A stretch of DNA of 64,000 bases from Leptasterias polaris (Eukaryota > Echinodermata > Asteroidea > Forcipulatida > Asteriidae). Position numbers and translations under genes: made by a program. Below the pieces are notes generated by a model, which saw nothing but the letters and a program-made list of their open reading frames with translations, was not told the DNA's origin and searched no databases. The stretch is taken from the NCBI GenBank assembly GCA_037783415.1, contig JAZGTN010000164.1, positions 620,001-684,000 on the forward strand. The letters are read 5' to 3'. Below are positions 47,293-59,075 of this stretch, one piece after another (position 1 is the first letter of the stretch; each line of letters begins with the position of its first letter).

Positions 47293-48230
47293 TTTAACTG
47301 AAAGTTGTAGCTTGCAGCGTTAAAACAACAAATACTGACAAAACTGTTTTTTAAAGGATCAGTTGGATTTCGTTGGTTTTATATGGTTTTATTTACGATC
47401 ACAGTGAAATAATGATGTCTCCCAGACAAAAGCTAAACACAGTATGCATTACGTCCGTGTACATGTACATCAGTGTGTGACGGTGTGGTTTATGAAAAAC
47501 ATGTACGATGTACATGGACAGACATACATGTACCATAGCAATGATAAAACACAAACATACGTGGACAGCACGAGTGTAGTTCCCTGTACCCTTGTGCAGA
47601 AATAAAACTCAGACTACGCTCTGGCAATCCGCCAAAACTTCCAGTGATACGATTGGTCAACGCGGAGGTGTGTCAGTTGTGCGTTTCGCGCAGAAGCAAA
47701 ACAAGGCCATGACTAGTCTAAGTTCAAGACGTTGCTCCCTTTTACCGTTCACGCTCTGCTTTAGTTAGACTAGCTAAGTACCCGTGAGACAGGTTTGAAA
47801 GTACATGGATGTTGGGGGCACATGAGAAAATAGGAGAAGTAGAAACAATTGAAACAGTGATCATAACAATTAGTGGTTTTTGAATTAATCAAGGCGAACT
47901 ACGACTGAGGAAAATGTTTGGGGAGAAAGATTGAAGGTTTGTAATCCTTGGTATGTTGAATGTATGAAGGGGAGCAAATTGTATGAAAACAAAAAAGATA
48001 TTGGCAATTTGATGGCAGTAAAAAGAGGAGATAGAAAGGGATAGTAATTTGTAAAATTATGGCACGTGAATCTATAAAAGATATTCCTTTAAAAAGGAAC
48101 ACAGTTGGTATTGTAGTTAAAGGCATCTAGGTGTAAAAGTAGGAAATAAGGTCAAGTACTTTGAAAACAGTGTTGTTAATGATGCAGTGCCAGTATATTT
48201 GGTTGGTTTTAAAAACCGGCAATACAAACT
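47293..48230. other. Upstream flank of CDO1
   Basis: No gene. Near 47590-47700 the sequence becomes richer in CG (CGCGGAGG, TTTCGCGCAG) with an ATTGG (inverted CCAAT) near 47653, which could mark the CDO1 promoter. A phrase near 47980-48030 (GGCAATTTGATGGCAGTAAA) recurs at 52773-52803 in the same orientation. Confidence 0.4.
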
Positions 48231-48310
48231 ATAGAGGAATCCCGAAACGACGAGTTTAGCGTCGATCTGCGCACTTCCGGGTTTGAAAACGAGGCTCACT
48301 GTGTCACAAC
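48231..48310 (+). repeat. Repeat flanking the SAP-SWIM gene, left copy
   Basis: About 80 bp (ATAGAGGAAT, CTGCGCAC, CGAGGCTCACTGTG) that recurs inverted at 52545-52617. The two copies bracket the SAP-SWIM gene. Confidence 0.65.
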
Positions 48311-48529
48311 AACTCCACTGTAACGTTACACTTATGGTGTCTGCTACCGCGCGATACAGACCGAAGTACAACTTTCGTGTGAGATTACACCCAAATACAA
48401 GAACGTTTTAATCCAGTAATCTCAATGTCTGGTAATGTGTAAAACAAACCATTCCTTGTAAAAAAAAAACCCAGACAAACTAACTGATATTCATTTTATA
48501 CATAGCACTCTCATGCCTTTTTATTTAAA

Positions 48530-49105
48530 TACTACTTAAAGGTTTGCTAAAATACTACATGTAAGTAATGGTGCTTTTATGTTACACCTGTATTACTTTT
48601 GTTAGAAAAATCATTTTGTACATTCCTGTGTACTTTTAAATGATTTATTTATTTATTTATTTATTTATTTATTTTTTAAATAACAGTCTTCAGGAGCGCT
48701 AACATAATTTGGTCACTTGCTGACATATGGCTGGATTCTCAACGTGAGGTCACATGCATTACATAATATATCATCATGAGTGGTTTTTTAAATATAAAGA
48801 ACACATATTTTTCATTGTTTTGGAAGACCCTGTCCCAGAACAATTGTTCTCTGGAATAACTTATCAATATTATTATGTAATGATGACCTCACATTGAGAA
48901 TCCAGCTACATGTGTATATGTCAGCAAGCGGCCAATTTTAAGTGGGCGTTCCTGAAGACTATTTTTTTAAGAAAATAAATTATTTTAAAATACACAGGAA
49001 TGTACAAAATTATTTTTTCCAACTGAATTATTGTATAAAGAAAACTAGGTGCAAAATGAAAGGATCATTAATTTGTATTTCAGCAAACCTTTCAGAAAAG
49101 AATTA
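48530..49105. mobile_element. Foldback element with long inverted arms
   Basis: Left arm about 48530-48770 and right arm about 48870-49105 are inverted copies. Shared landmarks: TTTTGTACATTCCTGTGTA, AGTCTTCAGGA, CTTGCTGACATAT, GAGGTCA and TTAGCAAACCTTT or its complement. The loop is about 100 bp. The inner arms match best. No transposase. Confidence 0.8.
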
Positions 49106-49564
49106 TTTTGGAGCATTCATTCATGTCAAAGAATGTTTTTTGTGTATGCTTTGTAATGCAAGGCCTGTGGAATAAATATGAAGGGTTAAATAAAGTGTTA
49201 TGATTGGCTTGCTGAAATTTTGTTTCAACCGTTTTTGTTTATTTTAGTTTTTTTCTAAATTTTGCCTCTTAAATTACCTTTGCCAAACTTGCCACACAAA
49301 ATGTTTACTCAAGGAGAGTAAGGTAAGGATTTTGATGTACTCCTTTCCAAATACTCTTATAATGAATTAACATTAACTATTCTTTGTAACTGTGCAAAAC
49401 AACAAAAAGGACCCAAATAGGCAACACTGAGTGCTGACAAGTTGGAAGTTGCAATACTGTTAATGCACCTCATATTTCCATTCTAGTGTCAAACATTTAA
49501 TCCCCACTGAATAGGTCCAAGTAGAAAGTACTACATTTAAATAATATACTAAATATTTTCTTTT
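49106..49564. other. 3' flank of the SAP-SWIM gene
   Basis: Sequence beyond the SAP-SWIM stop on the minus strand. TTTATT (AATAAA on the minus strand) near 49237 is a possible polyadenylation signal. No other gene. Confidence 0.4.
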
Positions 49565-51724
49565 TTAACTTTGAGAAGCATTAACAGATTGAAATTTATC
49601 ACTAGCTACTTTAAAGTAGAAGTCAAAATAAACTTCTGATAATTGTTTATAAAGGATGTCCCAAAATTTTAAATCAAAATATATTCGTTGAATGATTAAA
49701 CCTTTGTGAGTGTAAACCACAAAGTCACACCATTCTGAGACAGAATAGATGGGAACAGTTGTTAATGGAAAAGGTGGATACACACTCAAATCCCTTTGTG
49801 CTGTCCATGAGCAATTTGGTGAATCAGGAAAATTACAATACACTTTAAAATGAAATTCAAATATTGAGCATTGATAGCTCACTGGTGATCCTAATGGAGC
49901 TGGACCAAATCTTGTATTTTTGTATATTGTGTTTTCATCTTCTTCCTGAACAAGATATGAAAATGGAATTCCAAGTGACTGCTGCAATGTTGCCAATTGT
50001 TCATTATCATTGCTCCTACAGTGAGGCACTCTGGCGTCATACAATGTTGATTCAATTCCACGACCTGCAGTCATCTCATCAACCTTTAGACGTTTAACTT
50101 TTACATCCATCACAGGATGCTTGTCGATTTTGCCTCTACTCCTGGGAACTACCCACTGACTAAGTCTAGAAGTACATGCAACTTCTTCAGGCACAACTCT
50201 TACATTATGGAGGTGATAATTTGCTAACTCAAGAAGTAATGCATGCATATGGTTGCATACACCTCCTAAGCCAGCAGGACAGTCACAATATGCATACATA
50301 ATTCTGGAGTCAATAAACCTGATGGCCACACTTAATTTTCGTTCACAACTCTTTTTACTCGCGAAGCAGGTCGCCCGGCAGTAAAAAAAGTTGTCATCTG
50401 AGCGCGTTGAAATAGTCTCTGAATTGAGATACCTCTCAGCAAGGAGGTGTGCACCACGGATTGCAGGTTTTGACACTCGAGTCGAGTCCTTCTGTGGCCT
50501 AATTCTCATGTTCACAGTGTCTATGTGCAGATCTATTTCTCGCCGTGTAAGGGCTGGAAGGCTTTCAAGCCTCTTTCCCCAGTCAGTAGAACTGCCCCAC
50601 TGGTGGTATGATCCTTTCTGGGGAATAGGGTCAGCAGAGTGTATGGTGTATATAGGCCCTGTTGTTAGCTTTTGAGCCTTGAGACTCTCCCAATGCTTAT
50701 CTGGGGTGGGATCAATGACTGTAGAATGCTTGCCATTTGAAGCAGTCTGTTGAATTCTAAAATAGCAAATGAGAAAAGATGAAAAAACATATCAAATACA
50801 GACTTTAATTCATGTAAACAAGATTGCACTTGTCATCTGATATTTTTCCCAATACTTTCTCAAAGAAATACATGCTGCTGCAGGCATATCATGGGGGGTG
50901 GGGGTGGGGGGGGGGGGGGTAGCTGTAAGAGCCCTTTCCCTCATCCCCTCCCAATAACAGATTACCCCTCATGACAGCCTAAAGTCTTTCTCCCTTGTAT
51001 CCCTTCTAGGCAGTTACTCTATCCTTGGCCAGTGACTAATATTACATGTATACCCCAAACCTCCCTTTCCCACAAACACAAGACATTCACTAGTTTTAAT
51101 CAGCATCAAATGTGGTGTATTTTTTCTTCTGCATAAATACCTCTGTATCAGCTGTGCCTTTGTTTTCAGGCCTTTGCAGGAATCTCTACGGCATTGCAGC
51201 CAAAACTTCAACTCATGACATTTAAGTTTTTGCAGGGCAGGTACAGATACATCCTGGTTTGCTCCTGGGATGTCCTCTTCTGTGAGACCAGTGGACATTG
51301 CCTAATGAAGGATAAAATAAATATGTATACAATTTTCAAAATTTGTTCTATAATTTATACAATAATGCCAAGGAATGTTTCTGATATAAATTTTCTAAAA
51401 CAACAAACAAACTCAACAACTGTCAAAAATATGTCGGTCATGTTTGTAACCAACCGGAAATATAATGAAAACCTGGATATAAAATGGCCTCCTTTGATAT
51501 TTTGAAGTAGCGACGATGAAAAAGTCGCAGATCATAGTTGACCCGATCCTGCTAATAGCAGGATTGCCATTTTCTCCGATCGACTGGACAAAAAACGTAA
51601 AATTTCAGCACAAAACAAAATCGTGAGTACATTTAAATACCTGTTGTTGCATCTTAGACATATCAAGAAACCAGTAGGCGTTTTTAAAGCTATTTTGTTG
51701 GGGATTTTTGTCGTTCTGAGGCAT
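49565..51724 (-). CDS. SAP-domain plus SWIM zinc-finger protein, function unknown
   Basis: Exons: 51641-51724, 51141-51301 and 49565-50756. They total 1437 nt, 479 codons including the stop, with consistent phases. Residues 50-83 form a SAP motif (LKCHELKFWL, GLKTKAQLIQR), which usually binds DNA. Residues 239-251 form a SWIM zinc finger, C-x-C-x7-C-x-H (YCDCPAGLGGVCNH). Downstream are conserved-looking WVVPRS, YDAR and FGPAPLGSPVSYQ stretches. I recall this order from large invertebrate families of SAP/SWIM proteins that usually continue into a YqaJ-type exonuclease domain. Here the frame stops where that domain would begin, and no catalytic motif is visible. The start is the first ATG of an 84-nt exon that splices in frame. 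Function is not assigned; DNA binding or a transposon or viral origin is inference. Confidence 0.78.
50889..50920. repeat. G-rich run in an intron
   Basis: GGGGGGTGGGGGTGGG followed by more G, in the last SAP-SWIM intron on the plus strand. Confidence 0.85.
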
Positions 51725-52544
51725 TTTGTGTGGCTTCCGTATTCAAAATGATGCGATATCAGGGATTCCGTTGATATGTGCAACGCCTTCCTGGGGCGCT
51801 AGTACGACCGATGATGTCAAAATTTCGAAAAAAGGAGTACAGCGCCCCAGTTACTGGGTCTAGATTGTATGATACTTTTATTTTTACTGTGAAATTGTGG
51901 TTAATACATAGAGGAATAAAGTAGCTTTTATTTCATTCCTCCATTCCTCCATGGTTAACTTATGCTCTTCCTTTGGGCTTCGATGGGGGTGGGGGCTCTT
52001 AAGTAGAGCAAGGCTACCCGACATGCCCAAGTTTTCGGTACTCCCATTTTGTGCCCAATTTCCGGACATCGCCGTTTTTTAATTTCGGGGAATGTTTCAT
52101 GGCACGGAAATCGTTAGCAGAGATTAAAAAGCAAGAGTTTTGAAGGTAAAGGTACCAGTAATTCACTGAATAAAATTGGAATTTGTCAACGACGAAATGT
52201 GGCAACACTGACCTCGAAAAGTGGAGGAAAGTGTCAAAGACAAGGTGCTCCACATTAAGTGGTCGAGTTTCTGAACTTCAACAAGCAGTAACTCTACGTA
52301 TTCGTCAGGTTCCACGTCACGTCAAGGATCGGACACACAAACACAAACGGTGCGTCAAAACCACGACAGAAAATGGTCAAATTATCCTTTCATTATAAGT
52401 GACATGATTACGAATTTATGACATATCAACATCTGATTTATTCCATGCAACTTCAGCTACAAAAAATAAGGTATAGAGGGAACGTACATCTTCCATGCAG
52501 GGACTGACTACCTTCGGTGTTACGAGTAGTTTGTGCAGCCATGT
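51725..52544. other. Upstream flank of the SAP-SWIM gene
   Basis: No gene supported. Likely holds the promoter. A possible tiny upstream exon on the minus strand (52512-52542, MAAQTTRNTE then GTAGTC) cannot be confirmed. Confidence 0.4.
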
Positions 52545-52617
52545 TGAGAATGTAGCACAGTGAGCCTCGGTTTCGACGCGGATGTGCGCAGAAGGCACTA
52601 ATTCGAAATTCCTCTAT
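52545..52617 (-). repeat. Repeat flanking the SAP-SWIM gene, right copy
   Basis: Inverted relative of 48231-48310 sharing ATAGAGGAAT, CTGCGCAC and CGAGGCTCACTGTG. About 0.8 kb upstream of the SAP-SWIM start codon. Confidence 0.65.
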
Positions 52618-53550
52618 GAGGGGCATTTTAGGGATGTAAATTTATAGTTGCTGTTGATGTATTCATGACACTACTTTGTGGACTATGTGAAAAGGGGAGT
52701 ATATAAACGGTGATGTGGAGGTAGATTGAACACAATTTAATCAATAATGAGAGGATACATTGTATGAAAAAGACAGTTTATTGGCAACATGGTGGCAGTA
52801 AAAAGTGGATGTATATACAGTTTACAGTTAACAAAAGAGAAATTTATTAAAGGGTTTGTGTTTATATGTTGGGCTATTCTGCTGTCTAAAATAGTGATGA
52901 ATAATTGAAGTTAGGAAAAAAGGGAAAGAAACAAAGTTTATGGCAGCCGAGTTCTTTATGTCATACACTTGTCTACAGGAAACTAAGTTGCTGTCTTTAA
53001 AGTAGAATTGGTTTAAATTAATAAATTAGTCCTGGAAACAGTGTGTGGGTTTTCATAAAAGCAAAGTTGCAATGGACCTAAAACTTATGAGAGTTTGCTA
53101 TATGAACAGTTTGTGCGGGCATCTGTGTGACTAATGGTGTGCATCTTTTTGTCTCTGTGCGCTGGGACTGCTTCAGTTTCATCCACATTCAAGTTTTTGT
53201 GGTAGTTGCTTTGGGTTTGTTAATGGTTGTTGTGGAAGCTGAATTTGTTTAGCTTTATGGGTTTTTTTTACTTTTGGTTGATTAGTGAAGTCCTAAGAAA
53301 TGTTACGTTTACTGATGGGTTTTTATTGTATAATGGATGCTATTGTTCAGTGGTATCGTATATCGAATCAACCTCGGTTGGGGTATGACAGGTTGTCGAC
53401 AACAAACACATGACGATCACTCGGTAACTACTTACGTGAGATTATTTCAAAATGTTTAAAAAAAGCGTTGGTGACTCAAACTCATATAGGCCTAGGCCTA
53501 AATATGAGTTCTTCAAAAAGTTGTTTTAAAGGCAAATAGTATGATATGAG
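52618..53550. other. Intergenic DNA, mostly unrecognised
   Basis: No gene. Near 52758-52803 it shares TATTGGCAACATGGTGGCAG-like sequence with about 47980-48030, so part is dispersed repeat. Confidence 0.45.
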
Positions 53551-53559
53551 GGAAATTGT

Positions 53560-53860
53560 TAGAGCGAAAGCGAACCTGGCGCAGAATACCGTGACACAAC
53601 AGCTGTATTTCCAGGCACCGCACCGTCGCGAACATTTCCAAGCGCAGTCACAACATGGGGAGCCCGGGAACCGCGCGCGAACATACACAGGATATTTCTT
53701 TTAAGCGCAGGATAACAAAGGCCGCACATGTATTGACTTTGGCATACTGGGAAAACCGCACACATGCACAGCGCGTTTCTTTTTACCGCAGGATAAAAAA
53801 GACCGCTAACGCCGCTAGGCACACGACTCTCCCGTAACTGGGAAAACAACGCAGAGCGGA
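53560..53860. repeat. Degenerate 80-90 bp tandem repeat
   Basis: Two or three diverged units with recurring phrases CGCAGGATAA, AACCGC.C.C.TG and TTCTTTT. Open frames across it on either strand show no family signal. Confidence 0.5.
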
Positions 53861-53950
53861 CAGACAGACAGAGAAAAACCCGTGCTCTTTTTATATATAG
53901 AGATGGGTGCACACAATTTGTTATCATAAATAGTTTATGTTCAAACAAAT

Positions 53951-54265
53951 TATAGACTTTTCTTTTGTTGATAAACAAAGTGCGCCGGTTGGCATGGACG
54001 GCCGAATGTTAGCAAAACATTCAATCGTGTTAAAAAATGTTGTGACCAAATTCAACATTTTCTGTAACTTGATTCATGAACGGAAATACCTTCCATGATT
54101 GGTTGATTTGTTTCCAACAAATTCAACACTATTTTTGAATATTTTTGTGTAACACTGCTACAAACTGTGGCAATCTGTTTTTGATTTGCAGTTATGGCTT
54201 TCCATACTTTTCCAACCTGGGTTGGCAAAAACTCGGGCTGTGACGTTGCAAAAGAAAGGTCTATA
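53951..54265. repeat. TATAGACC-type MITE, full copy
   Basis: 315 bp with terminal inverted repeats TATAGACTTTTCTTTTGT and inverted TATAGACCTTTCTTTTGC. About 95 percent like 29868-30183. Target duplication not resolved; no coding potential. Confidence 0.85.
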
Positions 54266-54974
54266 TTTTTAATAGACTGTGTGTGCAAGTCTCGCGCGTA
54301 TCCGAACGAGAAAACACGTCAAACGAAGAACATTTTTATTTCTGAAATCAAATCTTTGTTTTAAATTATATATCATGACAAAATCTAAACAACCAAAATA
54401 AATCATTCCAATTTTATGAAATTAGTTTTAGCTTTTGAAAAAAATACGCAAAAGTGTGTTAATTATTATTGAAAACAAATTAAAACTCTGGGACAAGGAT
54501 GCTTTTTTATGTTAACTTTTTAGAAACCCCTTACGCGGGTTCGTGATCGGTCAAACGGGTTTAAAATTGACCCGTATCGCAGTTTAAAGAGGATGCTGAC
54601 GCCTCAATTACCATAGACTGTAATGGAGAGGGCTCGCTTAGCAATTACAGCATCTGGCGATTATAATCGCGCTTCCAAAACAAGCTTTTACATAAGTTTT
54701 ATGATCGGAGGCGGTCTAAATTTTTTGCAATAACCGGAAGCTGAGGTCAAGCTTAATTCTCGGGTTTTCTTCGTTATATTGTTGAATTGGTTTTACTTTC
54801 ATAATTTGTTATCACTAGTATTACATTCCAACAACATGTATAATTTTCTAGGTCATAAACTACGTTAAACTAAAATAATTGACGAAACAAAATCTCGCCC
54901 ACGTAAAACTCCATTATGGTCCCGTTAGTTCGAATGCGCGCGAGACTTACACAGTCGTAAATCTAAGCGCCGGT
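54266..54974. other. Intergenic DNA, nothing recognised
   Basis: AT-rich with a CG-containing patch near 54530-54600 (TACGCGGGTTCGTGATCGG). No gene supported. Confidence 0.45.
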
Positions 54975-55150
54975 GTCGCGTTAGACTTGTTGACAAGTCG
55001 TTAATGATGGTCGTGGTGAGTCGAGTCGCGTGTGGTGTTGTAGCCTAATAAAGAATGCTCTCGCGAGATCACTGCTCTCGCGCGAAGTTGCTGGCTGCTG
55101 ACTCTTCGTCATTAACGACTTGTGAAACCCGCCGGCGGTACATATTCATT
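54975..55150 (+). repeat. Inverted-repeat element rich in CTCTCGCG, copy 1
   Basis: Contains ACAAGTCGTTAATGA near 54995 and its exact inverse TCATTAACGACTTGT near 55110, with CTCTCGCGAGATCACTGCTC between. A related copy lies inverted at 62010-62155. Confidence 0.65.
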
Positions 55151-55619
55151 TATTCATGTATGGACACAGTGTACATTACGGTTGCTGTAGCGACGATCAT
55201 GAAGACGAGTCCATTTTATCTGAGGGTAGTACTAATTTTAGTTACTGTAAATGTACTGAATGCTTGCGCTTGAGACATCTGTGGGTGTGTTTTGTGGGTG
55301 TTAACTCCTTCATTAGTTTAGTAACTAAAGAAATAAAGTAAACTTATCTTAAACTGCATTATTATAATAATTGTTTAAGATGTGTGTTTTTCCTCATAAA
55401 AATAAATATGCCTTCCGTGAATAGTTACTGATACGCTCCAATCATTTAACCCGATGTGTTCTACAGTGATTGTGTGTATTAAGTGTGTATAAACAACGGA
55501 CACGGAAACCAGTCAACTCGCCCCTAGCAAAGTCGCCCCCTGACAACAAACTCGTCCCCTCTCATAGTCGCCCCTCACAACGGAATTTAACAAATTTGTG
55601 TGATTGGACTTCAGGGCTT
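55151..55619. other. Intergenic DNA
   Basis: No gene. Near 55510-55580 there are short imperfect repeats of AGTCGCCCC / ACTCGCCCC. Confidence 0.45.
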
Positions 55620-56045
55620 CGAAAGCTATCTTAACGGAACGAAAGAGGAATTTTGGGGAACGAAAGAGGAATTTTGGGAAACAAAATCTCATTGCGAAGG
55701 AACGGGAGCGTATATTTAGGGAACGGGAGCGTATATTTAGGGAACGAAAGCATATTTCGGACGAATGAAAGTATATTTCGGGCAACTAATTCAAAGTCGT
55801 ATTTTGATGAAACGAAAGCTTGTTTTTAGGGAAAGAAATCTCCTTTCGGTGGAAAAAATTCATTTTTATTGAACGAAAGCATATTTTGAGCGAACAAAAT
55901 TATATTTTGTGCGAACAAAATCATATTTCGAGGAAACAAATGCGTATCTTTCAGGGAACAAACGCGTATTTCTGGGTAACAAAATCGTATTTCGGGGGAA
56001 AGAAGGCGTGTTCGAGGGAACAAAAACGTATTTTCTAGGAAAAAT
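55620..56045. repeat. Degenerate ~21-bp minisatellite
   Basis: Roughly 20 diverged units of the form GGGAACGAAAGCGTATTT or GCGAACAAAATCATATTT. Spacing averages about 21 bp, leaving long stop-free stretches on both strands with a 7-residue rhythm. Probably non-coding. Confidence 0.8.
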
Positions 56046-56654
56046 CTATTTTGCTACCTAGAAAAACACAACTTTGTTTACAAATTTAAAAAAATATAAT
56101 TTTATGTGACAAAATTATAATATTTTGATTGAATAATATTTTGAGGAAACGAAATGACTTTGTTGGAATTTTGTGTGTCGAGAGATGGAAAAAAATTCAG
56201 AGTGAGATTTTTTTTTTTCACATTTTAATTTGTAATTTATTTTTCACCTGTTCCTTCAGGGGCTCTGGTTTTTTGTGTGTGTTTTGTTTTTTTGGGGGGG
56301 GGGGTTTCGTTTTTGTCTCACAAATTGTTTAACTTAATTGCACCGTCAATATAAGAGTGGTATTCCTATTTATTGACATAAATCTTATTTAATTTCCAAA
56401 TCGGGGGAAGGAACGTACACCGAACATTGAAACGTAACGATTTTAAAACAGCGGATTCGATCAGCGAGGTTTACCGACTAACAAACTCGCAATGACAAGG
56501 TAGTTGGTGGTCTGGCTCCCTACCCCTCCCACATGTTCATGAGCTTCCAGGTACAGCTATCTCTTGGCATGGCTAGATAGGGGAGGGGGTTTCCGTCGTG
56601 CTGAGCCCCGCCGAGAGAAACTCTGCGCGTCATGGCATGCATGCAGCTACACGA
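56046..56654. other. Intergenic DNA
   Basis: AT-rich, with T and G homopolymers near 56207-56305. No gene supported. Confidence 0.45.
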
Positions 56655-56785
56655 TTTGCCCCGTGTGTTACGTACGTCTCCCACTGATCTCTATATACTG
56701 ACTGGATAGCGCTTCGGGTTCGTGCGATGAAGGCGCCGCATCGATCGGGCCGCCATCTTACTACTCACATCATCGGTCGGTCCGA
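56655..56785 (+). repeat. Inverted repeat, left arm, around the THAP exon
   Basis: Contains CACTGATCTCTATATACTGA then CTGGATAGCGCTTCG, and further on GGGCCGCCATCTTACTACTC. The same order recurs inverted at 61560-61665. CpG-rich, with a YY1-like GCCGCCATCTT (56749-56759), so it may also be promoter sequence. Confidence 0.75.
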
Positions 56786-58069
56786 TCCGAAACTATTGTC
56801 AACAAACGGCTGATGAATAAAAATGAGTAGACTGTCCTGTCTTCTTGTCTCCCCTCTTGATCATCGTTCTTGACTTCAACAATGCCAGCGAGGATGTGGA
56901 AATACATTTTATGTGTAAGCATTTATGGTTTAATTTTTTTATTTGGAAATTAAGTGGAATAAACAGGTTTTAAAACGATGTAATTTGTTTGTACTTGTAA
57001 GCAGTGTTTGTAGTGTATCTCTTTCACGTCGACTCGAAGGATATAAAACGTGTGTATTGTGTACATACATTGATTGGTACGTGTACATTGTACATACATG
57101 ATTGTACTTGTAGTCATGTCTTTGTACTTTTTACGGCGAGAATGTCGCCTGGCCCTGAATTGCATTTTCGTTTTTCATAAATAAACACCGCACGATTTCC
57201 AGGTATGAAGAAGGTTGTTATGAAACGATATTTACAAACATTTGTGACAATTATTAATTAAAGAAAAATATGATTCATAATGATAATCATATGATTTTAT
57301 GAATACAAACTGGTGTGACACGTACTTCAAATTCAAGGGGGGCACAACTTCAGAGCCCGAGGTTCCGTAAGTATCCGTAAGTATCTATAAACTATTAAAT
57401 TTTTTATCTGAATTAACAACCAACACTGTCTTGACTTGGGCTTGCACTTTGCAGTTGCACACATTTGGCATTGGTTGGTCATATCGTTGGCAAAATGACA
57501 AACATTACATCCATGGATTTGTGTGCACATTCACTTGACTACCCCTTTGTTTGGTTTTGATATATCCATAAACTATATCAGAAAATGTTGCAAAGTTAGT
57601 ATTTCTTTAGACAGAAAGGTTGGGGTTTTGTTCTAGCTACATTTGGCATCACAGATCACAGCAGATGACCAACCAACTGAGAATTTTAGTTTACGGTAAA
57701 TCATAGCCCCACTTTTGAGGCCGACGACTCCAAGTTTGCCACAAGAGTGGGGTTAGGTAAATCACTGCAAGCTTGTCCATTTCTTCTCTATCCCTTTGTA
57801 GCTTTTAGAACCCATACTTAACTGAACTGATAGTTGTTTTTAGTATATGATTGTGTGCATTTCCTTTGGCATGGCATACAACATGCAGGTTGGAGATGAT
57901 GCTTTTTCATTAGCCATTTTACAGTGACATATGGTGCTAGACTAATGTAGACTATCATAACTTACAGCTGATTCTAAATATTTACTCTTGTTCTTATATT
58001 GTTAATTGAACAAAAATAGAAAAAAATAAAGAAAAACATGTTTAAACTGTTTCTTTCCATTTGTTTCAG
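56786..58069. other. Sequence upstream of the THAP exon
   Basis: No confident exon. A possible short first exon at 56882-56914 (MPARMWKYILC then GTAAGC) does not match the phase of the THAP exon. The 5' half of a THAP domain was not found. Confidence 0.4.
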
Positions 58070-58241
58070 CTTTCCAATCAGTCAACCTAGTATCTTAAAG
58101 AAATGGGGGATCAGCATGAAGCGGGACAATTGGAGCCCATCAAAGAAAAGAATTATCTGCTCTGATCATTTTGAAGAGTCATGCTTTGATAGAACAGGTC
58201 AGACAACGAGACTCAAAGCTGGTATAGTGTCAACATCATGA
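58070..58241 (+). CDS. Exon with the second half of a THAP domain
   Basis: After the acceptor TTGTTTCAG, 57 codons run to a TGA. They include LKKWGISMKRDNWSPSKK, then C-S-D-H-F and RLKAG. W, W-x-P and the C-x2-H zinc pair fit the C-terminal half of a THAP zinc finger, a DNA-binding fold of P-element transposases and many animal proteins. The exon enters in phase 2. The first zinc pair (C-x2-4-C) would be on an upstream exon that I could not find, and the family's closing AVPTI is replaced by GIVSTS before the stop. So this is either a partial gene, a domain fragment of a dead transposon, or an exon of an unrecognised gene. Confidence 0.6.
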
Positions 58242-58716
58242 TAATTAATCCAGAGGTCAAATGTTAGAACCCCATGTGAGTAATTTTTTTTAATTACCCC
58301 AAAAGGGAATTAAATTTGCCAATTCAGTTTCCCTCATGGTTTATTTCTTGGTAAATTTTACATTAGTAACAATTGAAATTGTCATGATTCAAAAAAATTT
58401 AAATCCTCTGTGACAGGTGTAGAAAGACTATTGTTCTGTAGAAAGACCCACTGTTTATGATGGAGTTAATTACCCTTCTTCCACTGTTTATATTTCCACC
58501 TTAAGCTCTTATAGCACCCTGGTAGAAGTTAAATTCTTCAGAATATTTTGTACTAAACAACCCTCTTGCTCCTTGTATTGTGTGGTTAGTCACCCCTGTA
58601 CATAGTTTACTTCAGATAGCAGCCTGGCAGCGTAATGAAAATACTCCACATTTATGTGTTATTCCACCATCACCTATTTAATTTTCTTAAATTGTATGTC
58701 TGGGTTCTTCATGTTT
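58242..58716. other. Flank after the THAP exon
   Basis: AT-rich, no gene or repeat copy supported. Confidence 0.45.
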
Positions 58717-59075
58717 TAAAGGTGCTGTATACGTTTGGTAATTGGAGCCTACTGATTGTGTTAATCCTATAAATGTAGGTATTGTACAATAAAATTTACC
58801 TGTGAAAATTTCACTTCAAAGGGTGGTCGCATTTTTGAGATATTACCAAAAATCCGGAGCGAATAATTTCCACACAGGTGTTATGGCAATTACGCTTATC
58901 AGATTCAAATGTTGGGTAATAAAAAGTGACATATTTTTCCATAACCGTAGTATTTCGAAGTTAAAAGTTTCATAAAATTCATTATACTACCCAAAGCTGC
59001 TGTACTTCTTACCAAGTAAGTTTTTATTGCCATTAATTTTCAGAGTCATTACCAAAGGTATATACAGACCCTTTA
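58717..59075. repeat. TAAAGG-type MITE, copy 2
   Basis: 359 bp. Left end TAAAGGTGCTGTATACGTTT and inverted right end TAAAGGGTCTGTATATACCT, so terminal repeats are clear. Related to 40128-40482. Confidence 0.8.

Noticed and set aside
52512..52542. Tiny minus-strand exon MAAQTTRNTE upstream of the SAP-SWIM gene
   Set aside because: Plausible ATG and donor, but it lies at the edge of a dispersed repeat and no acceptor link could be shown.
53559..53978. 139-codon minus-strand frame
   Set aside because: Runs across a degenerate tandem repeat and a MITE end; no family resemblance.
56882..56914. MPARMWKYILC as first exon of the THAP gene
   Set aside because: Good-looking donor, but it ends in phase 0 while the THAP exon needs phase 2, and the first zinc pair is absent.
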